Shown piece by piece: positions 54,001 to 63,700 of a stretch of 64,000 nucleotides of DNA (positions are counted from its first letter, which is position 1; each line of letters opens with the position of its first letter). The notes under the pieces are model-generated. The model had not been told where the DNA came from. It saw nothing but the letters and a program-made list of their open reading frames with translations, and searched no databases. Position numbers and translations under genes: made by a program. Source of the DNA: Flavobacteriales bacterium (GTDB lineage Bacteria; Bacteroidota; Bacteroidia; Flavobacteriales_F; PHOS-HE28); NCBI GenBank assembly GCA_030584065.1, contig CP129489.1, positions 2,709,497 to 2,773,496 of the forward strand, read 5' to 3'.

Positions 54001-56614
54001 TCGGCGCCTGGTTCACCACCACGGTCACCGTGGCGGAATCATTCGCGCACGGTGCCGTGCCCGGCACCACGTAGGTGTAAGTGCCGGCCGGCGTGATGCC
54101 GGGGGTGAAGGTGCCGCTCACCGGCTGGTTCGTTGCGTTGAGCCAGAAACCGGTGCCATTGGGGTTGCCACCCAGCGCCGTGAGCATATCGAAAGGCCCA
54201 TTGGTGCTGCACACGGTGATGGTGCCGTTCGTGCCGGCATTCGGCGCGATCACGCGGTTCACCTGTACCACGGCGCTGAGCGGGCCGCAAGGCGTCGTGC
54301 CCGCCACGGTATAGGTGTAATTCCCGCCGGCTTGGGTGCCGGGGAGGTAGGTGCCGCTATGGGGCGCACCTCCCGGGGCGGTCCACGTTCCTCCCGGCTG
54401 CGGGCTTCCGCCCAGCAAGGCGAAGAGATTCACCGGGGCATCACTGCTGCAGACGGTGATGCTGCCATTGGTGCCGGGGTTCGGCGGAGCCACCACGCCA
54501 ACAGTGACCGTGGCGATGGCGGGGGCGCAGGGCGCCAGACCGGTCACGGTGTAGGTGTAGACGCCGGCGGGACTGGTGCCCGGGGTGAAGATGCCGGTGC
54601 TTGCCCCGCCGCCTGGCGCAGTCCAAGTGCCGGTCGTCCAAGGCGAACCGCCGAGCTCATCAATCAGGTCGAAATCGGCCGCGTTCGCGCACACGGTGCG
54701 GCTGCCATCGGTGCCGGCCTGCGGTGCGGGGTTCACCGTCACGTTCACGGTGGCGCTGGCGTTGGCGCACGGGGCGAGGCCGAGCACCGTGTAGGTGTAG
54801 GCGCCGGCGGGGTCGCTGGCGGGATTGAAGGTGCCGCTATGCGCACCCAGCGGCCCGGTCCAGGTACCGCCCGCCTGGGGCGATCCCCCGAGCAAGCCGA
54901 AGAGGCTGAAGGACGCATCGTTGGAGCAGACCGTGGTGCCTGCCCCAGTTCCGGCGTTTGGTGCCGTGTTCACGGCCACCGTCACCGTGGCGCTGCTGGG
55001 GGCGCAGGGCGGCAGGCCGGTTACCGTGTAGGTGTAGGCCCCGGTCGCACTTGTGCCCGGAATGAAAATGCCGGAATGCACGGCATTGCTGGGGTCGCGC
55101 CAAGTGCCCCCCACATTCGGGGTACCCCCCAAGGCGCTGAAAAGGTTGAAGCTGCCATCGGTGGTGCAGAGCGTGATGCTCCCGTTGGTCCCGGCACTCG
55201 GGCGCTGGCGCACGGTGATGGTGAGGGTGGCGCTGGCATTGGCGCAAGGGCCGGTACCGGCCACCGTGTAGGTATAGGCGCCGGCGGGGTCCACAGCGGG
55301 ATTGAACTGATCGCCATGGGCGCCAAGCGGCCCCAACCAGGTTCCGCCCGCATCGGGCGACCCGAGCAGCTGACCGACCATGGAGAAGGGTGCATCATCG
55401 CTGCAGACCGTGATGCTGCGCGAGATGCCGGCATTGGGCGCCGGGGTCTGCAGCACGGTAACGGTGGAGATGGCGGCCGGGCAGGGCGGCAGACCGGGCA
55501 CCGTGTAGGTGTACACACCGGGCGTGCTGGTGCCGGGCGTGTAGGTGCCGCTGACAGGAGCGCCGCCGGGGCCGGTCCATGCGCCGGTGAGCTGCGGGCT
55601 GCCGCCGAGGATGCCGATGAGCGCGAAGGGGGCGCCGTTGCTGCACACGCTGGTGGAGCCGCTGGTACCTGCATTGGCCGGGGGATTCACCGTCACGATC
55701 ACCGTGGCAGAGGCGTTCGCGCAGGGCGGTGCGCCCATCACGGTGTAGGTGTAGGTGCCCGCAGGGTCCACTGCGGGATTGAAGGTGCCGCTGTGCGGTC
55801 CGTTGGGACCTGACCACGTGCCGCCGGCATCGGGGGTGCCGCCGAGGAAGTTGATGAGGGCAGCAGAGGCCCCGGTGGCGCAGAAGGTGGCAGTGCCGTT
55901 GGTGCCCGCGCTAGGTGCCAGAACCCGGGTCACCGTGACGGCAGCGCTGGCATCCGGACAGGGAGGCGCGCCTGCATGGGTATAGGTATAGGTACCCCCG
56001 GGGTCGATGGCCGGATTGAGTGTTCCGCTGTGGGAAGCGCCCCCTGGTGCGGTCCAGGACCCACCGGGGTCGGGCAGGGCTCCCAACAGGCTGAAGAGGT
56101 CCAGCGTCGGGCCGCTGGAGCAGACTGTAGCGCTGCCTGCCGTGCCTGGCCAAGGGGTGGTCACGATCCGCGCCTGCCAGCCGGCGGCCGTTCCGCTGCC
56201 ATCGCTCTGGAAACGGAAGGTCAGGCAACCGGTGGCGTCCGTGGCGGTAAAGGTCTGCCCGGCGAGCGAGGTGATGCTGGTGCCAGTGGCCAGCAGCGTG
56301 CCGCCGGTGGTTGCTCCGTCAAACACCTCCAAACGGTCGCCAGGCGGCGGTCCGCCGGCCAGGTCCCACGTGATGAACCGTACCGCTGTGAATGGGCCTG
56401 CGCCCGGGCCGCCCGTGGGGCAGATGGTGATCGTGACATCGAGGTTGCTAGCGTAGTTGCCGCCCGCACCGCCCGAGTCATAGAAACTCGCCGAGCACGA
56501 CTCGAACTGCTGGTCCTGGTCGGCGATGCAATCCTGGGCCTGGGCCGTCCGGGGCACCAACGCAAGCGCCGCCAGCAGGAGGGCTGAAAAGGCCAGGGTC
56601 AATCTCGGCTGCAT
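48065..56614 (-). CDS. Giant secreted adhesin: CUB-like domain, 31 Cys-repeats, T9SS type B domain
   Basis: 2849 residues from the ATG at 56614 (MQPRLTLAF), chosen for its signal peptide (about 1-27, ending TAQAQD). Residues 28-156 are CUB-like (CSASFYDSGGAGGNYASN, DRLEVFDG). Residues 157-2678 hold 31 repeats of 79-85 residues. Consensus: GT(N/D)G then CS, LxLLGGxPxxGGxW, SGxFxPG, GxYTYTVxGxxPC, SAxVTV. Each has two conserved Cys. Some units carry an extra pair. The last 171 residues include CHU_C/type B features: ESFSPNGDGVNERL, VIFNRWGGKMYE, WDGTSSYGTAPAGTYFYVL. It is probably a long surface fibre for adhesion or gliding; ligand unknown. Frame is intact throughout. Confidence 0.88.
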   Translation of the reverse strand: MQPRLTLAFSALLLAALALVPRTAQAQDCIADQDQQFESCSASFYDSGGAGGNYASNLDVTITICPTGGPGAGPFTAVRFITWDLAGGPPPGDRLEVFDGATTGGTLLATGTSITSLAGQTFTATDATGCLTFRFQSDGSGTAAGWQARIVTTPWPGTAGSATVCSSGPTLDLFSLLGALPDPGGSWTAPGGASHSGTLNPAIDPGGTYTYTHAGAPPCPDASAAVTVTRVLAPSAGTNGTATFCATGASAALINFLGGTPDAGGTWSGPNGPHSGTFNPAVDPAGTYTYTVMGAPPCANASATVIVTVNPPANAGTSGSTSVCSNGAPFALIGILGGSPQLTGAWTGPGGAPVSGTYTPGTSTPGVYTYTVPGLPPCPAAISTVTVLQTPAPNAGISRSITVCSDDAPFSMVGQLLGSPDAGGTWLGPLGAHGDQFNPAVDPAGAYTYTVAGTGPCANASATLTITVRQRPSAGTNGSITLCTTDGSFNLFSALGGTPNVGGTWRDPSNAVHSGIFIPGTSATGAYTYTVTGLPPCAPSSATVTVAVNTAPNAGTGAGTTVCSNDASFSLFGLLGGSPQAGGTWTGPLGAHSGTFNPASDPAGAYTYTVLGLAPCANASATVNVTVNPAPQAGTDGSRTVCANAADFDLIDELGGSPWTTGTWTAPGGGASTGIFTPGTSPAGVYTYTVTGLAPCAPAIATVTVGVVAPPNPGTNGSITVCSSDAPVNLFALLGGSPQPGGTWTAPGGAPHSGTYLPGTQAGGNYTYTVAGTTPCGPLSAVVQVNRVIAPNAGTNGTITVCSTNGPFDMLTALGGNPNGTGFWLNATNQPVSGTFTPGITPAGTYTYVVPGTAPCANDSATVTVVVNQAPNAGTNASTVVCSTDAAFPLIGVLGGTPDAGGQWTRPNGTPHSGIFTPGQSAAGGYTYTVQGLTPCLNATAVVTVSVTQRPNAGTDATVTRCSNAPPVNLFGQLGGTPQTGGTWSGPSSIPSGVFTPGTDLPGDYVYTVAGTAPCADSSATVTVVVNQAPNAGGDGSITICQGTPSVDLFSVITAPFDLTGTWTEQGTPTGQLAGSFFNTAALPPGTYTFRYEVPGIGGCAADESNATVVIVALLDAGTSGTLPACSSNSAVNLFSGLGGTPQPGGLWIDLSGTGALTGQSFNATQVSAPGTYAFRYRLTGALSCAADSATVTVNVTAAANPGCDGAVTFCSTLGQPQSLIAYLGCSPQPGGQWRRNTPAGPSFSGSYTPATDNAGIFYYVFNQGAPCSTVWAAVTVTEVEGPDAGLPNSVQKCSSDAPFNMTASLNGTPDAGGQWFFNSVPHGPTFVPGLDAQGVYEYRVTGQAPCQPVSSFLTVSVTNRANAGCNSGFTACSTAPQFQLFPLLTCNPDFGGFWLDPNLAPHLSGAYTPGTSLQGDYRYIVPGNPPCANDTSIVSVFETPSPNAGCPGNASFCALPGSPGVPLINYLGCAPSPFGTWVGPAPGNPPFSGLFVPGVSAAGVYTYTVTVPGCGSASATVSVQVSDPSNAGCSASIFKCSNDAAFGMADLLGCAPAANGSWSGPLPSTAGMNGVFTPGATAPGTYRYTVPGNGACPSATADLTVNVTQRLEAGANSSLSLCRTAGAAPLFPLLGPTAQAGGSWFYNSVTPHSGTIQPSIAAAGSYVYRHAANGPCAADSAIVSVQLFDEPNAGCDGLVQVCSDAQPFILFASLGCGAEPGGLWFNPQGAPHTGIFNPMTDGSGSYKYRLAGNAGCGPDSAYVTVLLFDAVDAGGNGQVQVCSNAPQFQLFDLLLGTPDPGGAWYDPSGGVVSGTYIPGTSDPGPYKYKVVGQGPCASDSATVTVFESAAPEPGIATIGALCSSQGLTSLIGLLAGTPDANGTWTFGNTEVPPFINPESDPQGIYTYTVAGIAPCPDASASVSITITQQALAGTDGSITACEGASAIALVSGLGGTVTPGGAWINGCGLGTLTNGVYDASALVDGQGCGFTYLHAADGPCPATSASVSLIIVGALDAGDDIALQACRGDLLDLFDALGGAPQPGGAWQNQDNAPGFNAAGLFNTAAVPAGTTWRFDYVLPSLPQCDGDTARVTVEVISGPFAGNGGPLSVCANSPPINLGTALSGDPDAGGTWFNQNWQPVVNGVFLPSFGSGAYYYVVSGSGVCPADTATVTAAVTQPPNAGNDTGIAICSIDSPVVLFTLLGASAQSGGTWTFTPQGGGTPTPHSGTYNPAVDAPGTYRYRVLGIPPCADDFANVTVTEPQAPDAGCDASATLCSNGSSVPLLTLLGCVPQTGGSWINVTAGGTPHGNQFNPAVHSPGVYRYRLTGTAPCPNDSAEVTIAVNPATNAGQSATIQACQTQTEVDLFAALGPSAQGGGTWTDNNGSGALAGSLFNPSAAGNGSWGFTYTVTGLAPCQSSSANVTVQVGVGSSAGTDSTLVLCGNLGAYDLFNALGGSPLPGGTWTDPTGTGALGAGGVLNVGLLPIGGASPFVYTIEDAGCGTVSAVVLVTAAPFPVAGTGTSLTLCSTSDAIDLFGQLDGGPDSGGSWTNPGGQAHSGSFIPGTDAPGSYTYTVAGTAPCADATAVVTITVNAPPDPGSNGELLACDTVEALDLFAGLQGAPQAGGSWEDLNGTGGLTGGFLNTTAIPAGEYYYRYTVSVPGCSDATALVKVNVVVGVEVSEPVRTCIERDRTYTVSFVIASGDPATYVVSGLPGAITTEAPYTFTSEPLFTSEDFEAFVRDQYGCNAVRVAGGSPCAFTEPVFVPESFSPNGDGVNERLLIPGIEGYPANTLVIFNRWGGKMYEASGYDNRNVVWDGTSSYGTAPAGTYFYVLELGAGREAITGFIYLNR
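48581..56146 (-). repeat. Array of 31 protein repeats (79-85 residues each)
   Basis: Counted by hand from the conserved unit start (Gly followed by the CS and W-G motifs) to the end of unit 31. Units are 79-85 residues and clearly homologous but diverged, so this is old duplication rather than recent expansion. Units 14, 16, 17, 18, 20 and 27 begin GC and also have a Cys in the LG(C) position. Confidence 0.9.
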
Positions 56615-56652
56615 CACTCCCACGCGCAACGGGCCACGCCCGAAAAGGGGCG

Positions 56653-56660
56653 GCAAGGTA
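56653..56660 (-). promoter_or_regulatory. Promoter box of the giant 31-repeat gene (TACCTTGC)
   Basis: TAnnTTGC variant, 38 bp before the ATG at 56614. It makes the giant gene a transcription unit of its own. Confidence 0.4.
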
Positions 56661-56689
56661 CTGAGATCGCCCCGGGGCAGGGCAAGGGA

Positions 56690-56724
56690 AATGCCCACGG
56701 CCGTAGGCATTATCGACGATAATG
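56690..56724. promoter_or_regulatory. Two overlapping dyad symmetries upstream of the giant gene
   Basis: A hairpin AATGCC / GGCATT (56690-56711, inner ACGGCCGT palindrome) overlaps the 17-bp dyad CATTATCGACGATAATG (56708-56724) by four bases. The two stems are mutually exclusive. They sit between sprF1 and the promoter at 56653-56660 and could form an operator or attenuator-like element. Confidence 0.35.
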
Positions 56725-56787
56725 GTGATGCGGTCGACGAAATCCGAGGGTGCCGGCACGCCGGGAGGCCTCACGGACCGCAGCCCG

Positions 56788-57708
56788 CTACGGTGCAGGC
56801 TGCGCGCCAGCCGCCGGGCGGCCCAGCGTGATGGCCAGGGTCACCTCGTGCGTGCCCGTGCTGTAATTGCGCAGGTTGCTGGTGATCACATCGTAGGAAT
56901 AGCCGAACTGGAACTGCTGCTTGTGCCAGTACCCGATGGTGGCGCTCCACGCGTCGTTGGTGCGGTAGCCGGCGCCGAGCCAAACCGTGTTCCGGTAGCG
57001 CATGAGCAGGTTCACGTCCACCTTCATCGGCACCGGCGCAACGTACTTGACCATGAAGGACGGCTCCAGCCTGAAGTCCTCGCCCAAGGGCAGCCGATAG
57101 CCGCCCATCGCATAGTAGTGGCGCTCCATGCGGCTCAGCGTTCCCGTGTTCTCGTGCAGGAATACCACCTCGTTGTTCAGCAGCTGCGGCGCGGCGGCGC
57201 CCACCCACCAGTTGGGATGGTAGAGCAGGAAGGAGAAGGTGGCATCCGGCTTCAGTTCACCGCGCAGTTGGTCGTCCATGATGGGGTCGCCGGGGTCGCG
57301 GAACTGGATCTTGGATCCATCGATGAGGAATTGGAGCAGCCCGCCGGAGAGGGCCATGCCCAAACGGATGTCCTCCGTGAGCCGCAGGTGGTAGGCCCAG
57401 GAAAGCTGCACGCCGGTGCGCCGCGTGGGGCCCACGATGTCGGTGAAGAGGTAGCCGCCGAGGCCCATTTTGGCGCCCAGCGGCGAGGAGGCGCTGAGGG
57501 TGAAGGTGCGCGGCGCATCCTGCACCCCCACCCATTGGTAGCGGTGCCCGGTGCGCAGCTCGAAGAAAGGCCGGCTGCCAGCGACGGCCTGGTTGAAGAT
57601 GTAATCGTTGAGCACGTACTGCGTGAGCTGCGGCAGCTGTTGGCCATGGCCCTGCAGCACGGCCATGCCCACCGCTGCGGAAAGGAGGAAGTGGCGAAGG
57701 GTCTTCAT
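56788..57708 (-). CDS. PorP/SprF-family outer-membrane protein (partner of the SprB-repeat giant)
   Basis: 306 residues. Signal peptide about 1-22 (ending LQGHGQQ), then LPQLTQYVLNDYIFNQAVAG, the family start, then RTGHRYQWVGVQDAPRTF and a C-terminal barrel. Same family as the gene at 47148-48068 but clearly diverged from it. It starts 4 bp after the stop of the SprB-repeat gene, so the pair is probably co-transcribed. In Flavobacterium johnsoniae SprF is needed for SprB surface delivery; the role here follows by analogy. Confidence 0.92.
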   Translation of the reverse strand: MKTLRHFLLSAAVGMAVLQGHGQQLPQLTQYVLNDYIFNQAVAGSRPFFELRTGHRYQWVGVQDAPRTFTLSASSPLGAKMGLGGYLFTDIVGPTRRTGVQLSWAYHLRLTEDIRLGMALSGGLLQFLIDGSKIQFRDPGDPIMDDQLRGELKPDATFSFLLYHPNWWVGAAAPQLLNNEVVFLHENTGTLSRMERHYYAMGGYRLPLGEDFRLEPSFMVKYVAPVPMKVDVNLLMRYRNTVWLGAGYRTNDAWSATIGYWHKQQFQFGYSYDVITSNLRNYSTGTHEVTLAITLGRPAAGAQPAP

Positions 57709-57712
57709 GGCA

Positions 57713-60700
57713 TCAGCGGATCACGGTGAGCGGACCAGTGAAGGCGTCGGGGAAGCGCGGATCGTTGAGCTTCACCACGTAGTAGTAGGTGCCCACGGGC
57801 ACGAAGCCGCCGTTGTAGCGCCCATCCCAAGGCGTCCTGTAGCCCACGCTGCGGAAGAGCAGCTCACCCCAGCGGTTGTACACCTCCACCTCGCTCTCCG
57901 GGAAGAGGTCGATGAAGTCGATCACCCAGGCATCGTTCCAGCCGTCGCCGTTGGGCGTGAATCCGTTGGGGATGACCACCTCGGGCACTACGGTCACCAG
58001 CACCGAGTCGAGCGCCACGCAGCCATTCGGGGCGGTGACAAGCACGGTGAACCAGGTGGTCGACGGCGGGTCGGCCACGGGGTCGGGCACCGTGGCGCTG
58101 CTAAGCAGCGAATCGGGCGACCAGAGGAACACCGCTCCTTGCGGGCCGGTGGGCGAACCGCCCAAGGTGGCCGTGCCGCTGAGGAAGATGGTCTGGTCCG
58201 GGCCGGCGTCGGCGATGGGCAGGTCGAGAACGGTCACGGTCACCGCATCGCTGTCCGTGCATGGGCCGTCGGCCACGATCAGCGTGAAGGTGTAGGAGCC
58301 GTTGGCCAGGCCCGGGAGGGCGAGCACCGGATCGGTGCCGATGACGTCGCCCTGGTCATCGAGCCACTGATAGGTGAGGGCACCTGTGCTCTGCGATCCG
58401 TCCAGCGTGATGGCCACGCCGAAGCACTCGGTGAGGTCCGCCCCGGCATCCGCCACCACCGTGCTGAGCGCGGCCACCGTGACCTGCTGCGTGATGGTGC
58501 ATCCGTTCGCATCCGTGACGGTGATCGAATAGTCACCCGGTGCGAGGCCGCTGATGTCCTCGTCGGTTGACGCGAAGCCGCCGGGACCCGACCATGCGGT
58601 TTCGTAGGCGGGTGTGCCGCCGCCAATGGTCACGGCGACGGCGCCATCAGCGGCATCGGCGCAGCTGGCGTCGGTGACCTGGTCCACGTTGAGCGACAGC
58701 GGCGACGGCTCGTTGATGGCATAGGTGAAGGTGAATGAACAGCCCACATCGTCACCGATGATCACCTGCCAGGTGCCCGGGCACAGGCCGGTGGCGGAAT
58801 CGTTGCCCTGGCCGTTCGGCGGCACCGGGCTCCAGTTGTAGGTGAAGTTGCCGATGCCGCCCGTCGGGCTGAGCACGATGCTGCCATCGCAGGCCGCATT
58901 GCACTGCACGTCGGTCACCGCGGCGTTGTCCGCGATGTCGGTGTAGGGCAGCACGGTGAACGTGTAGGTGGTGTCGCAGCCCAGCGCATCGGTGATGGTG
59001 ACGCTGTTGTCACCGGCGCAGAGGCCCGTCACCTGTTCGGTGCCTTGTCCGGTGCCGGGCTCCGGCGACCAGGAGATGGTGAATGGCCCGGTGCCGCCGC
59101 TCGGCGCAATGGCGGCTGTTCCATCGCAGGGACCGAAACAGGTCTCGTTGGTCCAAGTGAGGTTGGCCTCGATCGCATCGCCCTGCGTGATGGTGAAGGG
59201 GGCGTTGATGGTGCAGCCATTGGCATCGGTCACCTCCAGGCTGTAGTCGCCCGCACACAGCGCACCGAGGTCCGGCACATCCTGCGCAACGATGCTCCCG
59301 GCCCCGTCGCGCCAGATGAGCGTGTAGGGCGCAGCGCCGCCGCTCACCACCGAGGTAGCGGTCCCTGTGCAATCGCCGAAGCAGATGTTGTCCGTGGTGG
59401 CCACCTGGACCTCGAGCAGCGGCGGATCCGTGATGGCGAAAGTGGCGGAGGTCGTGCATCCGTTGCCGTCGGTGACGGTCACCGTCCAGTCGCCCGCGCA
59501 GAGGCCGGTGATCGCCGGCAGCGTGGGGTCGCCCCCCGGCTCCGGCGACCAGCTGTAGGCATAGGGCTGAGTGCCGCCGCTGGCGTCTGCCGTGATGGCA
59601 CCATCGCACGCGCCGTTGCAGGTGATGGGCACAATGGTGCCCGCCACGGCCAATGGTTGAGGCTCGGTGATGAGCACGTCCTGCGTGATGCTGCAGCCCG
59701 CCTGGTCCGTGATGGTGATGCTGTAGGCGCCGGCGCACAGGTCCGTCACCTGCGGCATGTCCTCACCGCCGGGGGCCCAGAGGAACACGTAGGGGGCCTG
59801 CCCGCCCGTGGGGCCTACCGTGGCCGATCCGTCGCAAAGGCCCGCGCAGGAGACGGCCGTGGTGCCGAGGTTGGGCACGATCGGGTCGGGCTCGGTAACG
59901 AAGGCCGTATCGATGGTGATGCAGCCCAGGCCATTCGTGACCTGCACCAGGTAGAGGCCTGCGCAGAGCCCGGTGGCGGTGCTGCCCGTCTGCCCGAGGT
60001 CGGTGCCCGATGCATCGAACCAGGCGATGGAGCACAGCGGCTCCGCACAGGTGAAGTCAACGCTCGCCGTACCGTCGCAATCACCGGGGCAGCTGGTGAT
60101 CCCATCGGCAAGGGTGAGCTGCTCCCCGTCGGTATCGCTGATGGCCACGAGCACCGTATCCGCGCAGAGGTTGGCATCCGCGACGATGGCCTGATAGAAG
60201 CCCGCGCAGAGTCCGCTGATGCTGTCCCCCGTGCCGATGATGGCTCCGCCGCTCAGCCAGGTGGTGAAGTAGGACGCTGTGCCGCCGACCGGCGCAGCGG
60301 CCGCCGTGCCGTTGCAGACCCCGCACGCGCTCTCGGTGACGGTGATGACCGCCTGCACGGGTGCGGGCTCGACGAGCACGAAATCCTCTGCGAGGATGCA
60401 ACCGCCGGCATCGGTCACGGTCAGCGTCCAGGTGCCGGGGCAGAGTCCGCTGATGGCATTGGTGCCCTGGCCGGCCGGGGGCTCAGGTGACCAAGCGTAG
60501 GCGTATGGGGCTACGCCACCGGTGACGGCCGCCGTGATGGCCCCGTTGCAGTCGCCCGCGCACTGCACCTCCTGCACCGTGGCCGTCACCGCCAGGGGCT
60601 GCGGCTCGGTGATGAGCACCTGCACGGTGGTGTCGCACTGCGAAGCGTCGCTGATGAGCACGGTGTAGACGCCGGTGCACAGGCCCGTCAGCTGCGGGGT

Positions 60701-63700
60701 GTCCTCACCGCCGGGGCTCCAGAGGAAGGTATAGGGGGCCACGCCTCCCGTGGGGCCAACGGTGGCCGTGCCGTCGCACGCCCCGGCGCAGGTCACTGGC
60801 GAACTGCTCAGGTTGGGAATGATGGCCTGCGAGGGCGTGACCTCGGCCGTGGCGAAGCTGACACATCCATTGCCATTGGTCAGCTCAGCCGTGTAAGCGC
60901 CGACGCAGAGGCCCGTGAGCGCGCCCTGATTCGTGGCGAGCACGTTGCCCGTGGCATCGTACCACACCAGGTTGCACGGCGGTGCGCTGCAGGTGAAGGA
61001 CACGCTCACCTCGCCATCGCACGTGTTCCCGCAGGTGGTCTGCCCGTTCACCGGCGTGAGCGGGTCGGCATTGCCGTCGCTCACCTGCACCAGCTGCGTG
61101 CTGCTGCAACCGTTGATGTCGGAGACCGCCAGCGTGTAGAGGCCGCCACACAGGCCCGTCGCACTCTCGCCCGTGGCCACCACCGTGCCACCCAGCGACC
61201 ATTCGGCGGTGTAGGGCGGCGTGCCGCCGGTGATGGCGGCCGTCGCCTGTCCGTCGCAGTTGGGGCAGGTGCTCGGCACGGTGCTCACGGCCACCTGCAG
61301 CGGTTGCGGCTCCGTGATGGTATAGGTCTCGGTGTAGGAGCATCCGTTGGCATCGGTGATGACCACCGTCCAATCGCCCGGGCAGAGCCCGAACGCCGCA
61401 GGCAATCCGCCCTGGCCGCCCGGCGGCTGCGGAGACCACGCGATGCCGTAGGGTGCGGTGCCGCCGGTGATGTTCAGGGTGATGCTGCCATCGCATTGGC
61501 CTGCGCAGGAGGCGCCGATCACCACCGACCCTACTGCAAGCAGCGCGGGCTCCGTGATCAGCACCTGCGCCGTGGTGTCGCATCCGCCGCCATCGCTGAT
61601 GAGCACGGTGTAGACGCCGGGGCAGAGCTGCGTGGCTTGCGGCGTGCCCTGTCCGCCGCCCGGCTCAGGCGACCATGTGAAGGTATAGGGCGGCGTGCCG
61701 CCGCTCACGCCCACCGTGGCAGTGCCATCGCATGCGCCGGCGCAGGAGACCGGTTCGCTGCTCACCAGCAGGTCCGTTGGGGAGGGCGCCGCCACCGTGG
61801 CGGTGTCAATGCTCACGCAGCCGGACGCATTGGTCACCTGCACCAGGTAATCGCCGGGGCAAAGCCCGGAGAGCGCGGTGCCGTTCGCATTCAGGTCGTT
61901 GCCCTGCCCATCGAACCAGGCGATGACGCACGGTGCATCGGCGCAGACAAGGTCCACGCTCACGCTGCCGTCACAGGCATTGGGGCAGCTGGTGGCACCA
62001 TCCACGGCGGTGATGTCCTCGCCTGCGGCATCGGTGACGGCCACGGCCTGCTGGACCGAGCATCCGCTGGCATCCGTCAGCACCGCCGTGTACACGCCGG
62101 CGCAGAGGTCGCTCACACTGAGGCCGGCGCCGATGAGCGAGCCGGCCGCGCTGTACCATTCCACGGTGAGGGGCGCCGTGCCGCCGGAGACGGTGGCGGC
62201 GGCGGTGCCGATGCAGACCTGGCATTCGCTCGGCGTAACGGCTACGCTGAGCGCGAGCGCATCAGGCTCCGTGAGGGTGAACGCGAGCGTGGTGCTGCAC
62301 CCGGTCGCATCCGTCACCACCGCCTCCCAGGTGCCGGCGCAGAGCCCCGTGGCTGACGCTTGCCCCGGGCCGTTCGGTGGCGTGGGGGTCCATGCATAGG
62401 TGTAGGGCGCTACGCCGCCCGTCACGTTGAGCGCAATGGCCCCGTCGCACTCACCGTTGCACGAGATGTCCGAGACGGCCGCATTGCCCGCGATGGGCGC
62501 CGGACCGGTGATGAGCACCTGCGCATCGATGCTGCAGCCATTGGCGTCGGTGATCGTCACGGTGTACACCCCTTCGCAGAGGCCGCTCACCTGGGGCGTA
62601 TCCTGGCCCCCCGGCGACCAGAGGAAGGAGTAGGGGCCGGCTCCGCCCGTGGGACCCACGGTGGCCGTGCCATCGCAGAAGCCCGCGCAGCTCACCGGCG
62701 TGCTGCTGCTGTTGGGGGCGATGGGCGTGAAGGGATCCACCGTGAAGGTGAAGGTGCTGTCGCAGCCGCTGGCATCGGTGAGGGTGACCGTGTACGGCGT
62801 GCCGGCGCAGAGCCCGGTGGCCGTGGTCGTTCCTTGCCCGCCGCCGGGCTCAGGCGACCAGAGGATGGTGATGGCGCCCGTTCCGCCCGTGGGGGTCACG
62901 GTGGCCGATCCGGTGCAGGGTGCCGTGCAATCCTCCGGGCTCACCGCAAGGCCCGCATCGAATGGCGGCGGTGCGCCGATGAAGAATGGCGTGGCGCCCA
63001 CGCAGCCCACGGCATCGAACACCTGCACCTCCCAGAGCCCGATGCAGAGGCCGCTCACGGCCGTGGTGCCCTGGCCTGTGGGCGGCTCCGGGACCCACAC
63101 GATGGTGTACGGGGGGATGCCGCCTGCCGGCGTCACCGATGCCGTTCCGCTGCACGTGTTGGGGCAGGTGGCATCGGTCCAGACGAGGTTGTTCGTCACC
63201 GGCACCTTGGGCAGCACCTCGAACACCGCGGTGGTGTCGCAGCCGCTGGCATCGGTGATGGTGACGCTCCAGGTCCCCGGGCACAGGCCGCTGCCTGCAT
63301 TGGTGCCATCGCCCACCGGCGGTGGGGGGTCCCACGTGAAGGTGTAGGGGGCCACGCCGCCCGTGGGGCTCACCGTCACGGTGCCATCGCAGGGGCCATT
63401 GCAGGTCTCATCGGTGCTCACCCCGTTGGGCAGGATGGGGTCCGGCTCATCCACCGTGAACAGCAGCACCGTGTCGCATTGCGCCGCATCGGTGATCTGC
63501 AGCGTCCAGACCCCGGCGCACAGCCCGCCCGCGTTGGGCGTGCCCTGGCCGGTGCCCGGCTCCGGCGACCATGTGTAGGTGTAGGGCGGAAGCCCGCCCG
63601 CCGTCGTCACGGCGATGGCGCCATCGCAGCTGTTGCCGCAGCTGGCATCCGTCACCGTGCCCTGGGCGTCGATTCCCGATGGTGTGCTGATGGTGAAGGG

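Noticed and set aside
53489-55813. A 774-codon open frame on the plus strand within the giant repeat gene
   Set aside because: Same reason; it carries the mirrored repeat and has no start context or known domain.
48581-56146. CRISPR-like periodic pattern of short conserved blocks
   Set aside because: The period is about 240 bp, in frame with a protein, with diverged repeats and no short identical direct repeats or spacers.
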